A stretch of DNA of 64,000 nt from Bradyrhizobiaceae bacterium (GTDB lineage Bacteria > Pseudomonadota > Alphaproteobacteria > Rhizobiales > Xanthobacteraceae): NCBI GenBank assembly GCA_020544565.1, contig CP078014.1, positions 1 through 64,000 of the forward strand, read 5' to 3'. A model generated the notes under the pieces. It was not told where the DNA came from. It made no database searches and saw only the letters and a program-made list of their open reading frames with translations. How positions within the stretch are numbered: position 1 is the stretch's first letter; the number at the start of each line of letters is the position of its first letter. A program made the translations under genes and the position numbers. Of the stretch, positions 1 through 9,767 are shown piece by piece.

Positions 1-1
1 C

Positions 2-637
<636 letters not shown>

Positions 638-723
638 GGCTCGTCCGGCGTAGCTGTCGCGAAGCCGGAAAGCTGCGGAGCGTCCCGGATACCCGAGCGG
701 AATTCTTCATCTCGTCAGAAACA

Positions 724-752
724 AAACGGCGGACCGAAAGGTCCGCCGTTTT
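724..752 (+). terminator. Rho-independent terminator of rpoD
   Basis: A perfect 12-bp stem (AAACGGCGGACC / GGTCCGCCGTTT) with a GAAA tetraloop is followed by Ts. It lies about 90 bases after the rpoD stop and before the convergent gene at 783-1655. Because the stem is flanked by A on one side and T on the other, it could work in both directions. Confidence 0.85.
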
Positions 753-782
753 CGTTGATCGCCGTCTGTCTCATCGCTGGCG

Positions 783-1655
783 TCAAGGAGCGAATTGCGC
801 CGCCGCCCGCAGTTCGGCCAGCCGCACGATCGACTGCGCGGCGAACTTCTGCGCGAGTTCGAGGCTGCCCTGATCGATCGCCTTGTCGGCCTCGTCGAGA
901 TACACGCTCGACAGTTGCTCGGCCCGCCGCAACGCGCGCTCCCGGACGCTGTCGATGTCATCGGCGGATGGGGTCGGAATGTCCTCGGCCGGATCGTCCT
1001 CGTAAGCCTGCTGCGCCAGTGCCCCTGCCTGCAGCAGTTGCGTTCTCTGCGCCGGCGGTAGCGTGCGCGACCAGGCGATCACGTCCCGCCGCAGCAGGCT
1101 TTCGAGCAGGGCGGCCGATGCGTCCCTGTCGCCCCGTTGCTCGCCCGATGCGTGCTCGCTCTGCCAGGCGCGGCGGCGCTCCCGGCGCAATACGTTGCCG
1201 TCGGACAAGGCGTCGCGCGCGAGCCGTTCGGCGGCGTCTCGCACCGCCGCGTCGGTGGCGAGCGCGGCGACATAGGTCCAGTAGATAAAGGCGCGCTGGC
1301 GCTGGCGAACCGCGAGCGCCCATACCGTGTAGGGTGTCGACAGGTCGGACATGGAGATGTCGGCCACTTCCTGCGCCGGCACGAGATCGACGAAGGCCGC
1401 GGGCAGATGCTGGGGATCGGGCGGGCTGCCGCAGGCTTCGATGCATGCGTCCCTGAGCGCGTCGGCGCGGGCCTGTTCGCGCGATGCGAGACTGTCGAAC
1501 ACCGGCCGCAGGGCTTGTGAACTCTTGCCGATGTTTTTGCCCGGTGTGCCGTAATGACGCACCGCGCGCTGGGCCTGATGGAACGCGACCGCGTAAAGTT
1601 CCGCCACGCTCCTGATGGACGTCGGCGCTACCGTCAGCAGAGGCTCTTCACGCAT
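783..1655 (-). CDS. Unknown alpha-helical protein divergent from nosR
   Basis: This 290-residue protein is not recognised. It has no signal peptide or membrane segment. The sequence is rich in Ala, Arg, Glu and Gln and looks almost wholly helical, with long amphipathic stretches (for example YAVAFHQAQRAVRHYG near residue 25 and the C-terminal LAQKFAAQSIVRLAELRAA). Such a composition would suit a four-helix-bundle protein, but I see no clear ferritin EXXH metal motif, so no function is claimed. The ATG at 1655 lies 27 bases from the FNR/NnrR-like box at 1683-1696, so gene and nosR share one divergent control region. Its position suggests a link with the nos cluster, by inference only. Coding direction is supported by full-length openness and normal GC-rich third positions. 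Confidence 0.7.
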   Translation of the reverse strand: MREEPLLTVAPTSIRSVAELYAVAFHQAQRAVRHYGTPGKNIGKSSQALRPVFDSLASREQARADALRDACIEACGSPPDPQHLPAAFVDLVPAQEVADISMSDLSTPYTVWALAVRQRQRAFIYWTYVAALATDAAVRDAAERLARDALSDGNVLRRERRRAWQSEHASGEQRGDRDASAALLESLLRRDVIAWSRTLPPAQRTQLLQAGALAQQAYEDDPAEDIPTPSADDIDSVRERALRRAEQLSSVYLDEADKAIDQGSLELAQKFAAQSIVRLAELRAAAQFAP

Positions 1656-1682
1656 GCAGAACTCCGCTTCGCACTTTGCGTT

Positions 1683-1696
1683 TTGACATAGAACAA
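1683..1696 (+). promoter_or_regulatory. FNR/FixK/NnrR-type box in the nosR promoter
   Basis: The 14-mer TTGACATAGAACAA fits TTG-N8-CAA and differs from the FNR/FixK consensus TTGAT-N4-ATCAA at one base in each half. If it is centred at -41.5, transcription would start near 1731, and an AT-rich TAAATA at 1720-1725 sits where a -10 element should be. This gives nosR a leader of about 80 bases. For the divergent gene the same spacing would put the start inside its coding region, so the box most likely serves nosR. Denitrification genes are commonly controlled by such Crp/FNR regulators responding to low oxygen or NO; the exact regulator is inferred. Confidence 0.65.
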
Positions 1697-1811
1697 GTAT
1701 CGATATTATCCATACATGCTAAATATATCTATACGGGACTGCACGGGAGCAGACTCGGCGACATCGTTTTGTTGGCCTCTCCTCAAGCCGCAAAACGGAT
1801 GGAGAGGTACT

Positions 1812-4139
1812 TTGTCCAGTCTTCAAGACGCCCTGTCGGGATTTCGGGATCTCCGCGTTGTCCGCGCTGCCCTCTTCTTCATTTTTATCGTGATGGCCGC
1901 GCTTGTTCCGTCGGCCAGCGCCGAGGCCGCGGGGCAACTGGCCGACTATCTCGCCAAGGCGCAACCGTCGGATCTCATTCCCGATGCCAATCGTTTCGGA
2001 CCGTTACAGGGCGATCCGCCGATCGCGCCGGTCTACAAGGACGACCAGCTTCTCGGCTTCGCCTACCTCAATTCCGATCTCGCCAATTCCATCGGCTACT
2101 CGGGAAAGCCGATCCATGTCCTCGTCGGCATCACCACGAAGGGCGTGCTCGCCGGCTTCAAGCTCGTCGACCACAAGGAGCCGATCGTCCTGATCGGCAT
2201 TCCGGAAAAGCGCATTCTCGACGCCGTCAACAAGCTCGTCGGCACCGAAATGATGCCGGTGGTGGGCGGCACGGCGAAGGCGCCGCAGGTGGATATCATC
2301 AGCGGCGCGACCGTCACCGTGCTGGTGATCGGCGACAGCATCGTGCGCTCGGCGACCAAGCTGATCAAGACCGGGCGGATCGGGGCGCAGGGGCAGGCGG
2401 GTGTCGCGGCCGTTGCGGCGCAGGTGGTCAAGACCATCGATGCCAGCAAGAGCGAGGTGCGCGACTGGGAGACCCTCGTCGGCGACGGCTCGATCCGGCG
2501 TCTGCATCTGAGCGTCGCCGACATCAACGAGGCATATGAGAAGTCCGGCAACGCGGCGGCGGCGGCGCATCCGGAAAGCGGCGATCCCGACGAGGATTTC
2601 ATCGATCTTTATGTTGCCGACGTCGCGGTGCCGACCATCGGCCGCAGCCTGCTCGGCGACGACGGCTTCGCGCGGCTCCAGGCCCGGCTCGCGCCCGGCC
2701 AGCAGGCGCTGGTGGTGGCGGGCTCCGGCCACTATTCGTTCAAGGGATCGGGCTATGTCCGCGGCGGCATCTTCGACCGCATCGAGCTGATCCAGGACGG
2801 CAACAGCATCCGCTTCCGCGACCGCGATCACACCCGGCTGGGCGATTTCGCCGCCGAGGGCGCGCCGGGCTTTCCCGAAATCGCCCTGTTCGTTTTGCCG
2901 ACCGATTTCACCTTCGATCCGGCCGAGCCCTGGACGCTGCAGCTTCTGGTCCAGCGCGCCGTCGGCGCGCGCGACAAGGCGTTCCTGACCTTCGATCTCG
3001 GCTACACGCTGCCGGACGCCTATCTCAAGCGCGAGCAGCCCGCGACCGTGGTCCGCACCGAACCGCCGCCCGCGGCCGCCGCGGCGACGGGGGCGCAGCC
3101 CGCACCGGACGCGGCCACCACGACGGCCCCCGACGATGACGAGCCGCTGTGGATGCGGATCTGGCGCGGCGACGTGGTGCGGATCGGCATCACCATCTTC
3201 GCCCTCGGCCTGCTGACGCTGATCTTCTTCTTCCAGAACGTTCTGGTGCGGCGGCCGCAGGTCTATGTCTGGGTGCGGCGCGCCTATCTGCTGTTCGTGC
3301 TGGTGTGGCTCGGCTGGTACGTCAACGCGCAGCTGTCGGTGGTCAACGTCCTGACCTTCATGAATTCGCTGCTGACCGGCTTCAGCTGGGAATACTTCTT
3401 GTCGGCGCCGCACATCTTCCTGTTGTGGGCCTCGGTCGCCGCCGGCCTGCTGTTCTGGGGGCGGGGGCCGTTCTGCGGCTGGCTGTGTCCGTTCGGCGCA
3501 TTGCAGGAACTGCTCAACAACATCGCCCAGGCGGTGAAGGTGCCGCAGTTGCGGCTGCCATGGGGCCTGCACGAGCGGCTGTGGCCGGTCAAATACATGA
3601 TCTTCCTCGGCCTGTTCGGGCTGTCGCTCTATTCCACGGCGCTGGCCGAGCACGTCGCCGAGATCGAGCCGTTCAAGACCGCGATCATCCTCAAGTTCGC
3701 GCGCGACTGGCCGTTCGTGATCTACGCGCTGACCCTGCTCGCCGCCGGCCTGTTCATCGAGCGCTTCTTCTGCCGCTATATGTGCCCGCTCGGCGCGGCG
3801 CTGGCCATTCCCGGGCGCATTCGCATGTTCGAATGGCTGCGCCGCTGGCCGGAATGCGGCTCGCCGTGCCAGCGCTGCGCCGTCGAATGTCCGGTGCAGG
3901 CGATCCATCCCGAGGGACACATCAACGTCAACGAGTGCATCTACTGCATGCACTGCCAGGAGCTCTATTTCGACGATCATCGCTGTCCGCACATGATCCA
4001 GGTGCGGCTCAAGCGGGAAAAGCGCGAGGCGCTGTCCTCGCCGGCAATGCGGGCCGGAAAAGGTCCGAACACCATCATCACCGCCGGAGGCAAGGTCATC
4101 AATGCACCCGGCGGCGCGATCGCTACACCTCCAACCTGA
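1812..4139 (+). CDS. nosR: NosR, membrane flavo-iron-sulfur protein for N2O reduction
   Basis: NosR is a polytopic membrane protein needed for nosZ expression and for electron supply to, or maintenance of, N2O reductase. A TTG start at 1812 is preferred (GGAGAG at 1801-1806, then an N-terminal signal-like helix [20 protein letters not shown]). The upstream in-frame ATG at 1716 lies in the predicted -10 region and lacks a ribosome site. With this start it has 775 residues. The periplasmic FMN-binding domain carries SGATVT at about residues 164-169, followed by an Ala/Pro-rich linker and about six membrane helices. Two CxxxCP motifs ([18 protein letters not shown]) and a C-terminal two-cluster ferredoxin region (CxxxCxxCxxxCP from about 682, then CxxCxxC) are intact. 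The stop is 16 bases before nosZ. Confidence 0.95.
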   Translation: MSSLQDALSGFRDLRVVRAALFFIFIVMAALVPSASAEAAGQLADYLAKAQPSDLIPDANRFGPLQGDPPIAPVYKDDQLLGFAYLNSDLANSIGYSGKPIHVLVGITTKGVLAGFKLVDHKEPIVLIGIPEKRILDAVNKLVGTEMMPVVGGTAKAPQVDIISGATVTVLVIGDSIVRSATKLIKTGRIGAQGQAGVAAVAAQVVKTIDASKSEVRDWETLVGDGSIRRLHLSVADINEAYEKSGNAAAAAHPESGDPDEDFIDLYVADVAVPTIGRSLLGDDGFARLQARLAPGQQALVVAGSGHYSFKGSGYVRGGIFDRIELIQDGNSIRFRDRDHTRLGDFAAEGAPGFPEIALFVLPTDFTFDPAEPWTLQLLVQRAVGARDKAFLTFDLGYTLPDAYLKREQPATVVRTEPPPAAAAATGAQPAPDAATTTAPDDDEPLWMRIWRGDVVRIGITIFALGLLTLIFFFQNVLVRRPQVYVWVRRAYLLFVLVWLGWYVNAQLSVVNVLTFMNSLLTGFSWEYFLSAPHIFLLWASVAAGLLFWGRGPFCGWLCPFGALQELLNNIAQAVKVPQLRLPWGLHERLWPVKYMIFLGLFGLSLYSTALAEHVAEIEPFKTAIILKFARDWPFVIYALTLLAAGLFIERFFCRYMCPLGAALAIPGRIRMFEWLRRWPECGSPCQRCAVECPVQAIHPEGHINVNECIYCMHCQELYFDDHRCPHMIQVRLKREKREALSSPAMRAGKGPNTIITAGGKVINAPGGAIATPPT

Positions 4140-4155
4140 AACCGAGGAGACTTCC

Positions 4156-6111
4156 ATGAGTAACCACGACGACGACAAGGGCGTCAGCGTCAGCCGACGG
4201 GCCTTGCTGGGAACCACGGCCGCTGCGGGCGTCGGTCTGGCGGCCGGCGCGGCCCTGACGGTCGACAAGGGTCTTGTCGCCACGGCGGAAGCGCAGACCA
4301 AGGGCGCGCCGAAGGCTGCGGTGCCGCGGCCGGCGCCGGCGGTGCAGCGCGCCGAAGTCGCGCCGGGCGAGCTCGACGAATATTACGTGTTCTTCTCCTC
4401 CGGCCAGTGCGGCGAACTGCGCATCGTCGGCATGCCCTCGATGCGCGAACTGATGCGCGTGCCGGTGTTCAACCGCTGCTCGGCGACCGGCTGGGGCCAG
4501 ACCAACGAGAGCCTCAAGGTGCTGACCGAAGGGCTGACGCCCGAGGCGCGCGAGTTCCTCAAGAACCGCGGCGGCACCTACATGAACGGCGACCTGCATC
4601 ACCCGCACATCTCGTTCACCGACGGCACCTATGACGGCCGCTACGCCTTCATGAACGACAAGGCCAACACCCGCGTCGCGCGCGTGCGCCTCGACGTCAT
4701 GAAGTGCGACAAGATCATCCAGTTGCCGAACCAGCACACGGTTCACGGTCTGCGCGTGCAGAAATATCCGCGCACCGGCTATGTGTTCGCCAACGGCGAG
4801 GACGGCGTGCCGCTGCCCAACGACGGCAAGGTGCTCGACGATCCGAAGGCATACTACTCGATCTTCTCGGCGATCGACGGTGACACCATGAAGGTGGCCT
4901 GGCAGATCATCGTCGACGGCAACCTCGACAACGTCGATGCCGACTATCAGGGCAAGTACGCCTTCTCGACCTGCTACAACTCCGAGGGCGGCGTGACGCT
5001 CGCGGAAATGACCGCCGCCGAGCAGGACTGGCTCACCATCTTCAACATCAAGCGCATCGAAGAGGGTGTGAAGAAGGGTGACTACAAGATGATGGGCGGC
5101 GTGCCGGTGCTCGACGGTCGTCATGGCTCGCCCTATACCCGCTACGTGCCGGTCTCCAACGGTCCGCACGGCATCAACACCGCGCCGGACGGCATCCACA
5201 TCGTCGCCAACGGCAAGCTGTCGCCGACCGTGACGGTGATGGACGTGCGCAAGTTCGACGACCTGTTCGACGACAAGATCAAGCCGCGCGACGTCGTCGT
5301 GGCGGAGCCCGAGCTCGGCCTCGGCCCGCTGCACACCGCCTATGACGGCAAGGGCAACGCCTACACCACGCTGTTCATCGACAGCCAGATCTGCAAGTGG
5401 AACATCGATCGCGCCAAGCGCGCCTTCAAGGGCGAGAAGGTCGATCCGATCATCGAGAAGCTCGACGTTCACTACCAGCCCGGCCACAACCACACCTCCA
5501 TGGGCCAGACCAAGGAGGCCGACGGAAAGTGGCTGATCTCGCTGAACAAGTTCTCGAAGGACCGCTTCCTCAATGTCGGCCCGCTGAAGCCGGAGAACGA
5601 CCAGCTCATCGACATCTCCGGCGACAAGATGAAGCTGGTGCATGACGGCCCGAGCTTCGCCGAGCCGCATGACGCCACCATCGTCCACCGCTCCAAGATC
5701 AACCCGATCTCGCTCTGGAACCGGGCCGATCCGTTCTTCGCCGATGCGGTGAAGCAGGCCAAGGCCGACGGCGTCAATCTGGAAGCCGATTCCAAGGTGA
5801 TCCGCGACGGCAACAAGGTGCGCGTCTACATGACGTCCACCGCGCCGGCGTTCGGCCTCGAGAAGTTCACGGTGAAGCAGGGCGACGAGGTGACGGTGTT
5901 CGTCACCAACATCGACGCGGTCGAAGACCTCACCCACGGCTTCACCATCGTGAACTATGGCATCGCCATGGAGGTCGCGCCGCAGGCGACCGCGTCGGTG
6001 ACGTTCACCGCCGACAAGGCGGGCGTCTACTGGTACTATTGCCAGTGGTTCTGCCACGCCATGCACATGGAAATGAAGGGTCGTATGCTGGTCGAGCCAA
6101 GGTCGGCCTGA
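4156..6111 (+). CDS. nosZ: Nitrous-oxide reductase NosZ (Tat-exported, clade I type)
   Basis: NosZ is the periplasmic multicopper enzyme reducing N2O to N2. The 651-residue product starts at the ATG after GAGGAG. It has a twin-arginine signal (SRRALLG then a hydrophobic stretch), typical of clade I enzymes. The beta-propeller carries the histidines of the CuZ cluster in recognisable contexts: [32 protein letters not shown] and AEPHD. The C-terminal cupredoxin domain has the complete CuA site [12 protein letters not shown] (Cys629, Trp631, Cys633, His637, Met640) plus the upstream DLTHGF histidine. No key residue is missing, so the enzyme should be active. It is followed by nosD after 15 bases, and maturation proteins NosDFYLX are encoded downstream. 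Confidence 0.98.
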   Translation: MSNHDDDKGVSVSRRALLGTTAAAGVGLAAGAALTVDKGLVATAEAQTKGAPKAAVPRPAPAVQRAEVAPGELDEYYVFFSSGQCGELRIVGMPSMRELMRVPVFNRCSATGWGQTNESLKVLTEGLTPEAREFLKNRGGTYMNGDLHHPHISFTDGTYDGRYAFMNDKANTRVARVRLDVMKCDKIIQLPNQHTVHGLRVQKYPRTGYVFANGEDGVPLPNDGKVLDDPKAYYSIFSAIDGDTMKVAWQIIVDGNLDNVDADYQGKYAFSTCYNSEGGVTLAEMTAAEQDWLTIFNIKRIEEGVKKGDYKMMGGVPVLDGRHGSPYTRYVPVSNGPHGINTAPDGIHIVANGKLSPTVTVMDVRKFDDLFDDKIKPRDVVVAEPELGLGPLHTAYDGKGNAYTTLFIDSQICKWNIDRAKRAFKGEKVDPIIEKLDVHYQPGHNHTSMGQTKEADGKWLISLNKFSKDRFLNVGPLKPENDQLIDISGDKMKLVHDGPSFAEPHDATIVHRSKINPISLWNRADPFFADAVKQAKADGVNLEADSKVIRDGNKVRVYMTSTAPAFGLEKFTVKQGDEVTVFVTNIDAVEDLTHGFTIVNYGIAMEVAPQATASVTFTADKAGVYWYYCQWFCHAMHMEMKGRMLVEPRSA

Positions 6112-6126
6112 CGCGGAGACTGAGGT

Positions 6127-7488
6127 TTGCGACGTTTCCTCACCATCGTTCCGGCGGCGGTTCTCGCCGCCGGACTATCCGGCTTCGCCAAGGCGGAGAC
6201 GCTGACGCTCAAGCCCGGCGAACTCACGCAGCAGGTGCTCGAGCAGGCGCAGGACGGCGACGTCCTCGTGCTGGCCGCCGGCGAGCACAAGGGGCCGCTG
6301 CGGATCGACCGCCGCATCGTTCTGCGCGGCGAGCCGGGTGCTGTCGTCCGCGCGGACGGCGCCGGCAGCGTCATCAGCGTTCAGGCGCCGGAGGTTGAAA
6401 TCCGCGGGCTGACTATCACCGGCTCGGGTCGCAACCTGCAGGCGATCGATTCCGGCGTTTATCTCGCAAAGACCGCCGAGCGCGCGCAGGTCGAGAACAA
6501 CCGCATCATCGGCAATCTGTTCGGTGTCTACGTCCACGGCGCGACGGGATCGCGCGTGGTCAACAATGAGATCGAGGGCCTGAAGGACATCCGTCAGGCC
6601 GAGGCCGGCAACGGCGTGTCGGTGTGGAACGCGCCCGACGTGACGGTCGGGGGCAACACCATCAGTCACGGCCGCGACGGCATCTACACCATTGCCAGCC
6701 GCAAGGACCGCTTCATCAACAACCGCTTCGAAAAGGTCCGCTTCGCCATCCACTACATGTACACCAACGACAGCGAGGTCAGCGGCAACGTCTCGATCCG
6801 GAACCATGTCGCCTACGCCATCATGTCCTCCAACCGTCTGGTGATCCGCGGCAACGTCTCCGATCGCGACCGCGATTATGGTTTGCTGTTCCACTCCGCC
6901 AACTATTCCAGGATCGAAGGCAATCTGGTCGTGGGCGGCAGAATCGACGACGCGACGGGCGCGCAGGAACTGGCGAGCGACGAGCGCGGCATGCTGCCGA
7001 GTGCGGGGACCGACACGCAGGATGCGCGCTACGGTCCCGGCAAGTGCGTGTTCATCTATAACGCCGTCGGCAACCGCTTCCGCGACAACTGGTTCGAGCA
7101 GTGCGGCATCGGCGTGCACTTCACCGCCGGCTCGGAGGGCAACGAGATCACCGGCAACGCCTTCATCGGCAACCGCAACCAGGTGAAATATGTCGGCACC
7201 CGCGACCTCGACTGGTCGGCGGGCGGGCGCGGCAACTACTGGAGCGACAACCCGGCGTTCGATCTCGACGGCGACGGCCTCGCCGACACCGCCTATCGGC
7301 CCAACGATCTGGTCGATCGCGTGCTGTGGACCGCGCCGTCGGCGAAGATCCTGATCAACAGCCCCGCGGTGCAGGTGCTGCGCTGGGCGCAGGCGCAGTT
7401 TCCCGCGCTCTATCCCGGCGGCGTGGTCGACAGTCATCCGCTGATCGCGCCGCCGCCACGGCCGGAAGCGGCGAGGGGCCTGCCATGA
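6127..7488 (+). CDS. nosD: NosD, periplasmic copper-chaperone-complex protein
   Basis: NosD is a periplasmic right-handed beta-helix protein that works with the NosFY ABC transporter in building the CuZ centre of NosZ. The 453-residue product starts with TTG at 6127, eight bases after a GGAG. It has a Sec-type signal (RRFLTIVPAAVLAAGLSGFAKA). The body shows the repeated G-N-x-I/V and NN-x-I/F rungs of the CASH/parallel beta-helix family (NNRIIGN, VNNEIEG, GGNTISHG, INNRFEK, SGNVSIRN, RGNVSDRD). The C-terminal half contains the conserved GNYWSDN segment. The stop codon overlaps the nosF start (ATGA), indicating translational coupling. Confidence 0.95.
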   Translation: MRRFLTIVPAAVLAAGLSGFAKAETLTLKPGELTQQVLEQAQDGDVLVLAAGEHKGPLRIDRRIVLRGEPGAVVRADGAGSVISVQAPEVEIRGLTITGSGRNLQAIDSGVYLAKTAERAQVENNRIIGNLFGVYVHGATGSRVVNNEIEGLKDIRQAEAGNGVSVWNAPDVTVGGNTISHGRDGIYTIASRKDRFINNRFEKVRFAIHYMYTNDSEVSGNVSIRNHVAYAIMSSNRLVIRGNVSDRDRDYGLLFHSANYSRIEGNLVVGGRIDDATGAQELASDERGMLPSAGTDTQDARYGPGKCVFIYNAVGNRFRDNWFEQCGIGVHFTAGSEGNEITGNAFIGNRNQVKYVGTRDLDWSAGGRGNYWSDNPAFDLDGDGLADTAYRPNDLVDRVLWTAPSAKILINSPAVQVLRWAQAQFPALYPGGVVDSHPLIAPPPRPEAARGLP

Positions 7489-8393
7489 CCGCGACCGTCT
7501 CGATCCAGAACGTCGACAAGAGCTACGGCAAGATCCGTGCGCTGCGCGAGGTGTCGTTCGATCTTGCGCCGGGACGCATCTGCGCGCTGGTCGGCCACAA
7601 CGGCGCCGGCAAGACCACGCTGATCAAGCTGATGCTGGGGCTGATCCAGCCGAGCGGCGGCGCCATCCGCGTGCTCGGCGAGGATCCCGCGGCCGGCGAA
7701 TTCTCGGCGCGGCGGGCGCTCGGCTATCTGCCGGAGAACGTCGCCTTCAACGCGGCGCTGACCGGACGCGAGACGCTGAGCTTCTATGCCCGGCTGAAAC
7801 GGCTCAAACCGACGACGGGGCGGGCGCTGCTCGATCGCGTCGGCCTCGGCGACGCCGCCGACCGTCGCGTCGGCACCTATTCCAAGGGCATGCGCCAGCG
7901 GCTCGGGCTGGCGCAGGCGCTGCTCGGCCGCCCGCGCATCCTGCTGCTCGACGAGCCGACCACCGGCCTTGATCCGGCGTTGCGCCAGACCTTCTACGAC
8001 ATCCTGCAGGAACTGCGCGACGACGGCGCGATGGTGCTGATCTCGTCGCACGCGCTAAGCGAACTCGAAGGCCGCGCCGAGCATGTGCTGATCATGAACC
8101 GCGGCATTCTGGTGGCGCAGGGCACGCTGGCGGAATTGCGCCGGCTGTCGCAACTGCCGATCCGCGTCGCGTTCGATCTCGCCGATGACGACGGCGCGAT
8201 GCCGGCGTGGCTCGCCGGCGCCGTCGCGCCGGAGGCCGAGGGCCATGTCGTGCTGGTGCCGGACGACGAGCGCAAGATGGCGCTGATACGCCAGGCCGCC
8301 ACTGACCCGCGGGTGCGCAATATCGAAGTGGTGACGCCGACCCTCGACGATCTCTATGCGCACTTCCTGCGCCAGCGGGAGGCTGCGGAATGA
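7485..8393 (+). CDS. nosF: NosF, ABC transporter ATPase for NosZ maturation
   Basis: This is a cytoplasmic ATPase of 302 residues that pairs with NosY to drive the NosDFY complex. Walker A is GHNGAGKTT (about residues 37-45). The signature is YSKGMRQRLGLAQAL, Walker B is ILLLDEPTTGLDP, and the switch histidine lies in ISSHALSEL. The C-terminal third is less conserved, as in other NosF proteins. The start at 7485 overlaps the nosD stop and the stop overlaps the nosY start. The frame is open upstream as far as 7101, but that extension only mirrors nosD in another frame. Confidence 0.96.
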   Translation: MTATVSIQNVDKSYGKIRALREVSFDLAPGRICALVGHNGAGKTTLIKLMLGLIQPSGGAIRVLGEDPAAGEFSARRALGYLPENVAFNAALTGRETLSFYARLKRLKPTTGRALLDRVGLGDAADRRVGTYSKGMRQRLGLAQALLGRPRILLLDEPTTGLDPALRQTFYDILQELRDDGAMVLISSHALSELEGRAEHVLIMNRGILVAQGTLAELRRLSQLPIRVAFDLADDDGAMPAWLAGAVAPEAEGHVVLVPDDERKMALIRQAATDPRVRNIEVVTPTLDDLYAHFLRQREAAE

Positions 8394-9217
8394 GAACCAT
8401 CGCCATCATCGCGGCCAAGGAGATCCAGGAGGGCCTGCGCAACCGCTGGGTGCTCGCCACCACGCTGCTGCTCGCGGCGCTGGCACTGTCGCTGACCTTT
8501 CTCGGCAGCGCGCCGACCGGCCATGTCGGCGCGGGCGCGCTGGACGTGGTGGTGGTCAGCCTGTCCAGCCTCACCATCTTCCTGCTGCCGCTGATCGCGC
8601 TTCTGATCTCGCACGACGCCATCGTCGGCGAGATGGAGCGCGGAACCATGATCCTGCTGCTCAGTTACCCGGTCGGGCGCTACCAGATCGTGATCGGCAA
8701 GTTCTGCGGCCATGTGCTGATCCTCGCCTTCGCCACCGTGATCGGCTACGGCGTCGCAGCGGGGGCGCTGGCGGTCAGCGGCGCGGCGGTGCTGGCGGCG
8801 AGCTGGATGGCGTTCGCCTGGATGATCGGGACGTCGGTCATGCTCGGCGCGGCCTTTGTCGCCATCGGCTATCTCATCTCCAGCCTGGCGCGGGATCGCG
8901 GCACCGCGGCCGGGGCCTCGGTCGGCGTCTGGCTGATCATGGTGCTGGTGTTCGACATGGCGCTGCTCGGCATCCTGGTGGTCGATCAGGGCCGCATCGT
9001 TTCCGCCGCGGTGCTGGAGCGGCTCCTGTTCCTCAACCCGACCGATATCTATCGTCTCGCCAACCTCACCGGTTTCAATGTCAGTCAGTTCTCCGGCATG
9101 GCCGGTCTGGCGGGCAGCGCGGGAGCGGGCACCGGCGCGTTGCTGCTCGGCATGGTGATGTGGATCGCCGTTCCGCTCGGTCTCGCCACCGCCTCGTTCG
9201 CACGGAGGGAGTTATGA
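8390..9217 (+). CDS. nosY: NosY, ABC transporter permease for NosZ maturation
   Basis: This 275-residue integral membrane protein is the permease partner of NosF in the complex that helps assemble the copper centres of NosZ. The N-terminal segment KEIQEGLRNRWVLATTLLLAAL is typical of ABC-2 permeases of this family. About six hydrophobic helices follow, and the conserved FLNPTDIYRLANL stretch lies near residue 215. A good GGAGG precedes the start, which overlaps the nosF stop (ATGA). The stop overlaps the start of nosL in the same way, so nosDFYL is a tightly coupled run. Confidence 0.94.
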   Translation: MRTIAIIAAKEIQEGLRNRWVLATTLLLAALALSLTFLGSAPTGHVGAGALDVVVVSLSSLTIFLLPLIALLISHDAIVGEMERGTMILLLSYPVGRYQIVIGKFCGHVLILAFATVIGYGVAAGALAVSGAAVLAASWMAFAWMIGTSVMLGAAFVAIGYLISSLARDRGTAAGASVGVWLIMVLVFDMALLGILVVDQGRIVSAAVLERLLFLNPTDIYRLANLTGFNVSQFSGMAGLAGSAGAGTGALLLGMVMWIAVPLGLATASFARREL

Positions 9218-9756
9218 TCCTGCGCGCGCTGTGCATCGCCGTCGTCGCGCTGACGCTCGCCGCCTGCAATCAGGAGGAGGCGAAAACCATGCCGCCGCCG
9301 GTCAAGCTCGATGCTGCGGCGATGGGCGTGTTCTGCGGCATGAACGTGCTGGAGCATCCGGGCCCGAAGGGACAGATCATCACCGCGAGCCGGATCGATC
9401 CGTACTGGTTCACCTCGGTGCGCGACACCGTGGCCTTCACCCTGATGCCGGATCAGCCGCGCGACATCCGCGCCATCTACGTGTCCGACATGGCGGCGGC
9501 GCCGACGTGGGACGAGCCCGGCGCGACCAACTGGATCGACGCGCGCAAGGCGTTCTTCGTCATCGAAAGCCGCCGGCGCGGCGGCATGGAAACCGACGAG
9601 GCGGTGCCGTTCGGCAATCGTGCGGCGGCGGAAACCTTTGTCGCCAGCAATGGCGGCCGGATCGTCAGCTTCGATGAAATTCCGAAAGACTACGTGCTCG
9701 GCGGCACCACGCCGGACCTGAGCGACCGCGAACCCGCGGACATCAAGACCAACTGA
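9214..9756 (+). CDS. nosL: NosL, copper-binding lipoprotein
   Basis: NosL is an outer-membrane or periplasm-facing lipoprotein that binds Cu(I) and delivers copper for NosZ maturation. The 180-residue product has a short signal ending in a lipobox (LTLAAC, Cys about 17). It keeps the conserved copper-site segment FCGMNVLEHPGPKGQI, with Cys and Met ligands, and the later AFFVIESRRRGGM and PFGNRAAAETFV blocks usual in NosL. It starts inside the last codons of nosY, and nosX begins 11 bases after its stop. Confidence 0.93.
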   Translation: MILRALCIAVVALTLAACNQEEAKTMPPPVKLDAAAMGVFCGMNVLEHPGPKGQIITASRIDPYWFTSVRDTVAFTLMPDQPRDIRAIYVSDMAAAPTWDEPGATNWIDARKAFFVIESRRRGGMETDEAVPFGNRAAAETFVASNGGRIVSFDEIPKDYVLGGTTPDLSDREPADIKTN

Positions 9757-9767
9757 AGGCGGCGGCC

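Noticed and set aside
1716..1811. ATG start of nosR 32 codons upstream
   Set aside because: It lies in the predicted -10 region, has no ribosome site, and the residues do not look like a NosR N-terminus.
2004..4301. Long open frame on the minus strand (765 codons) opposite nosR
   Set aside because: In high-GC coding DNA the opposite strand often lacks stops. Its product is Arg/Asp/Ala-rich low-complexity sequence with no family motif, whereas the plus strand encodes a clear NosR.
4123..6066. Long open frame (647 codons) on the minus strand opposite nosZ
   Set aside because: A mirror of nosZ codon usage, rich in Val, Asp, His and Arg, without a ribosome site or motifs.
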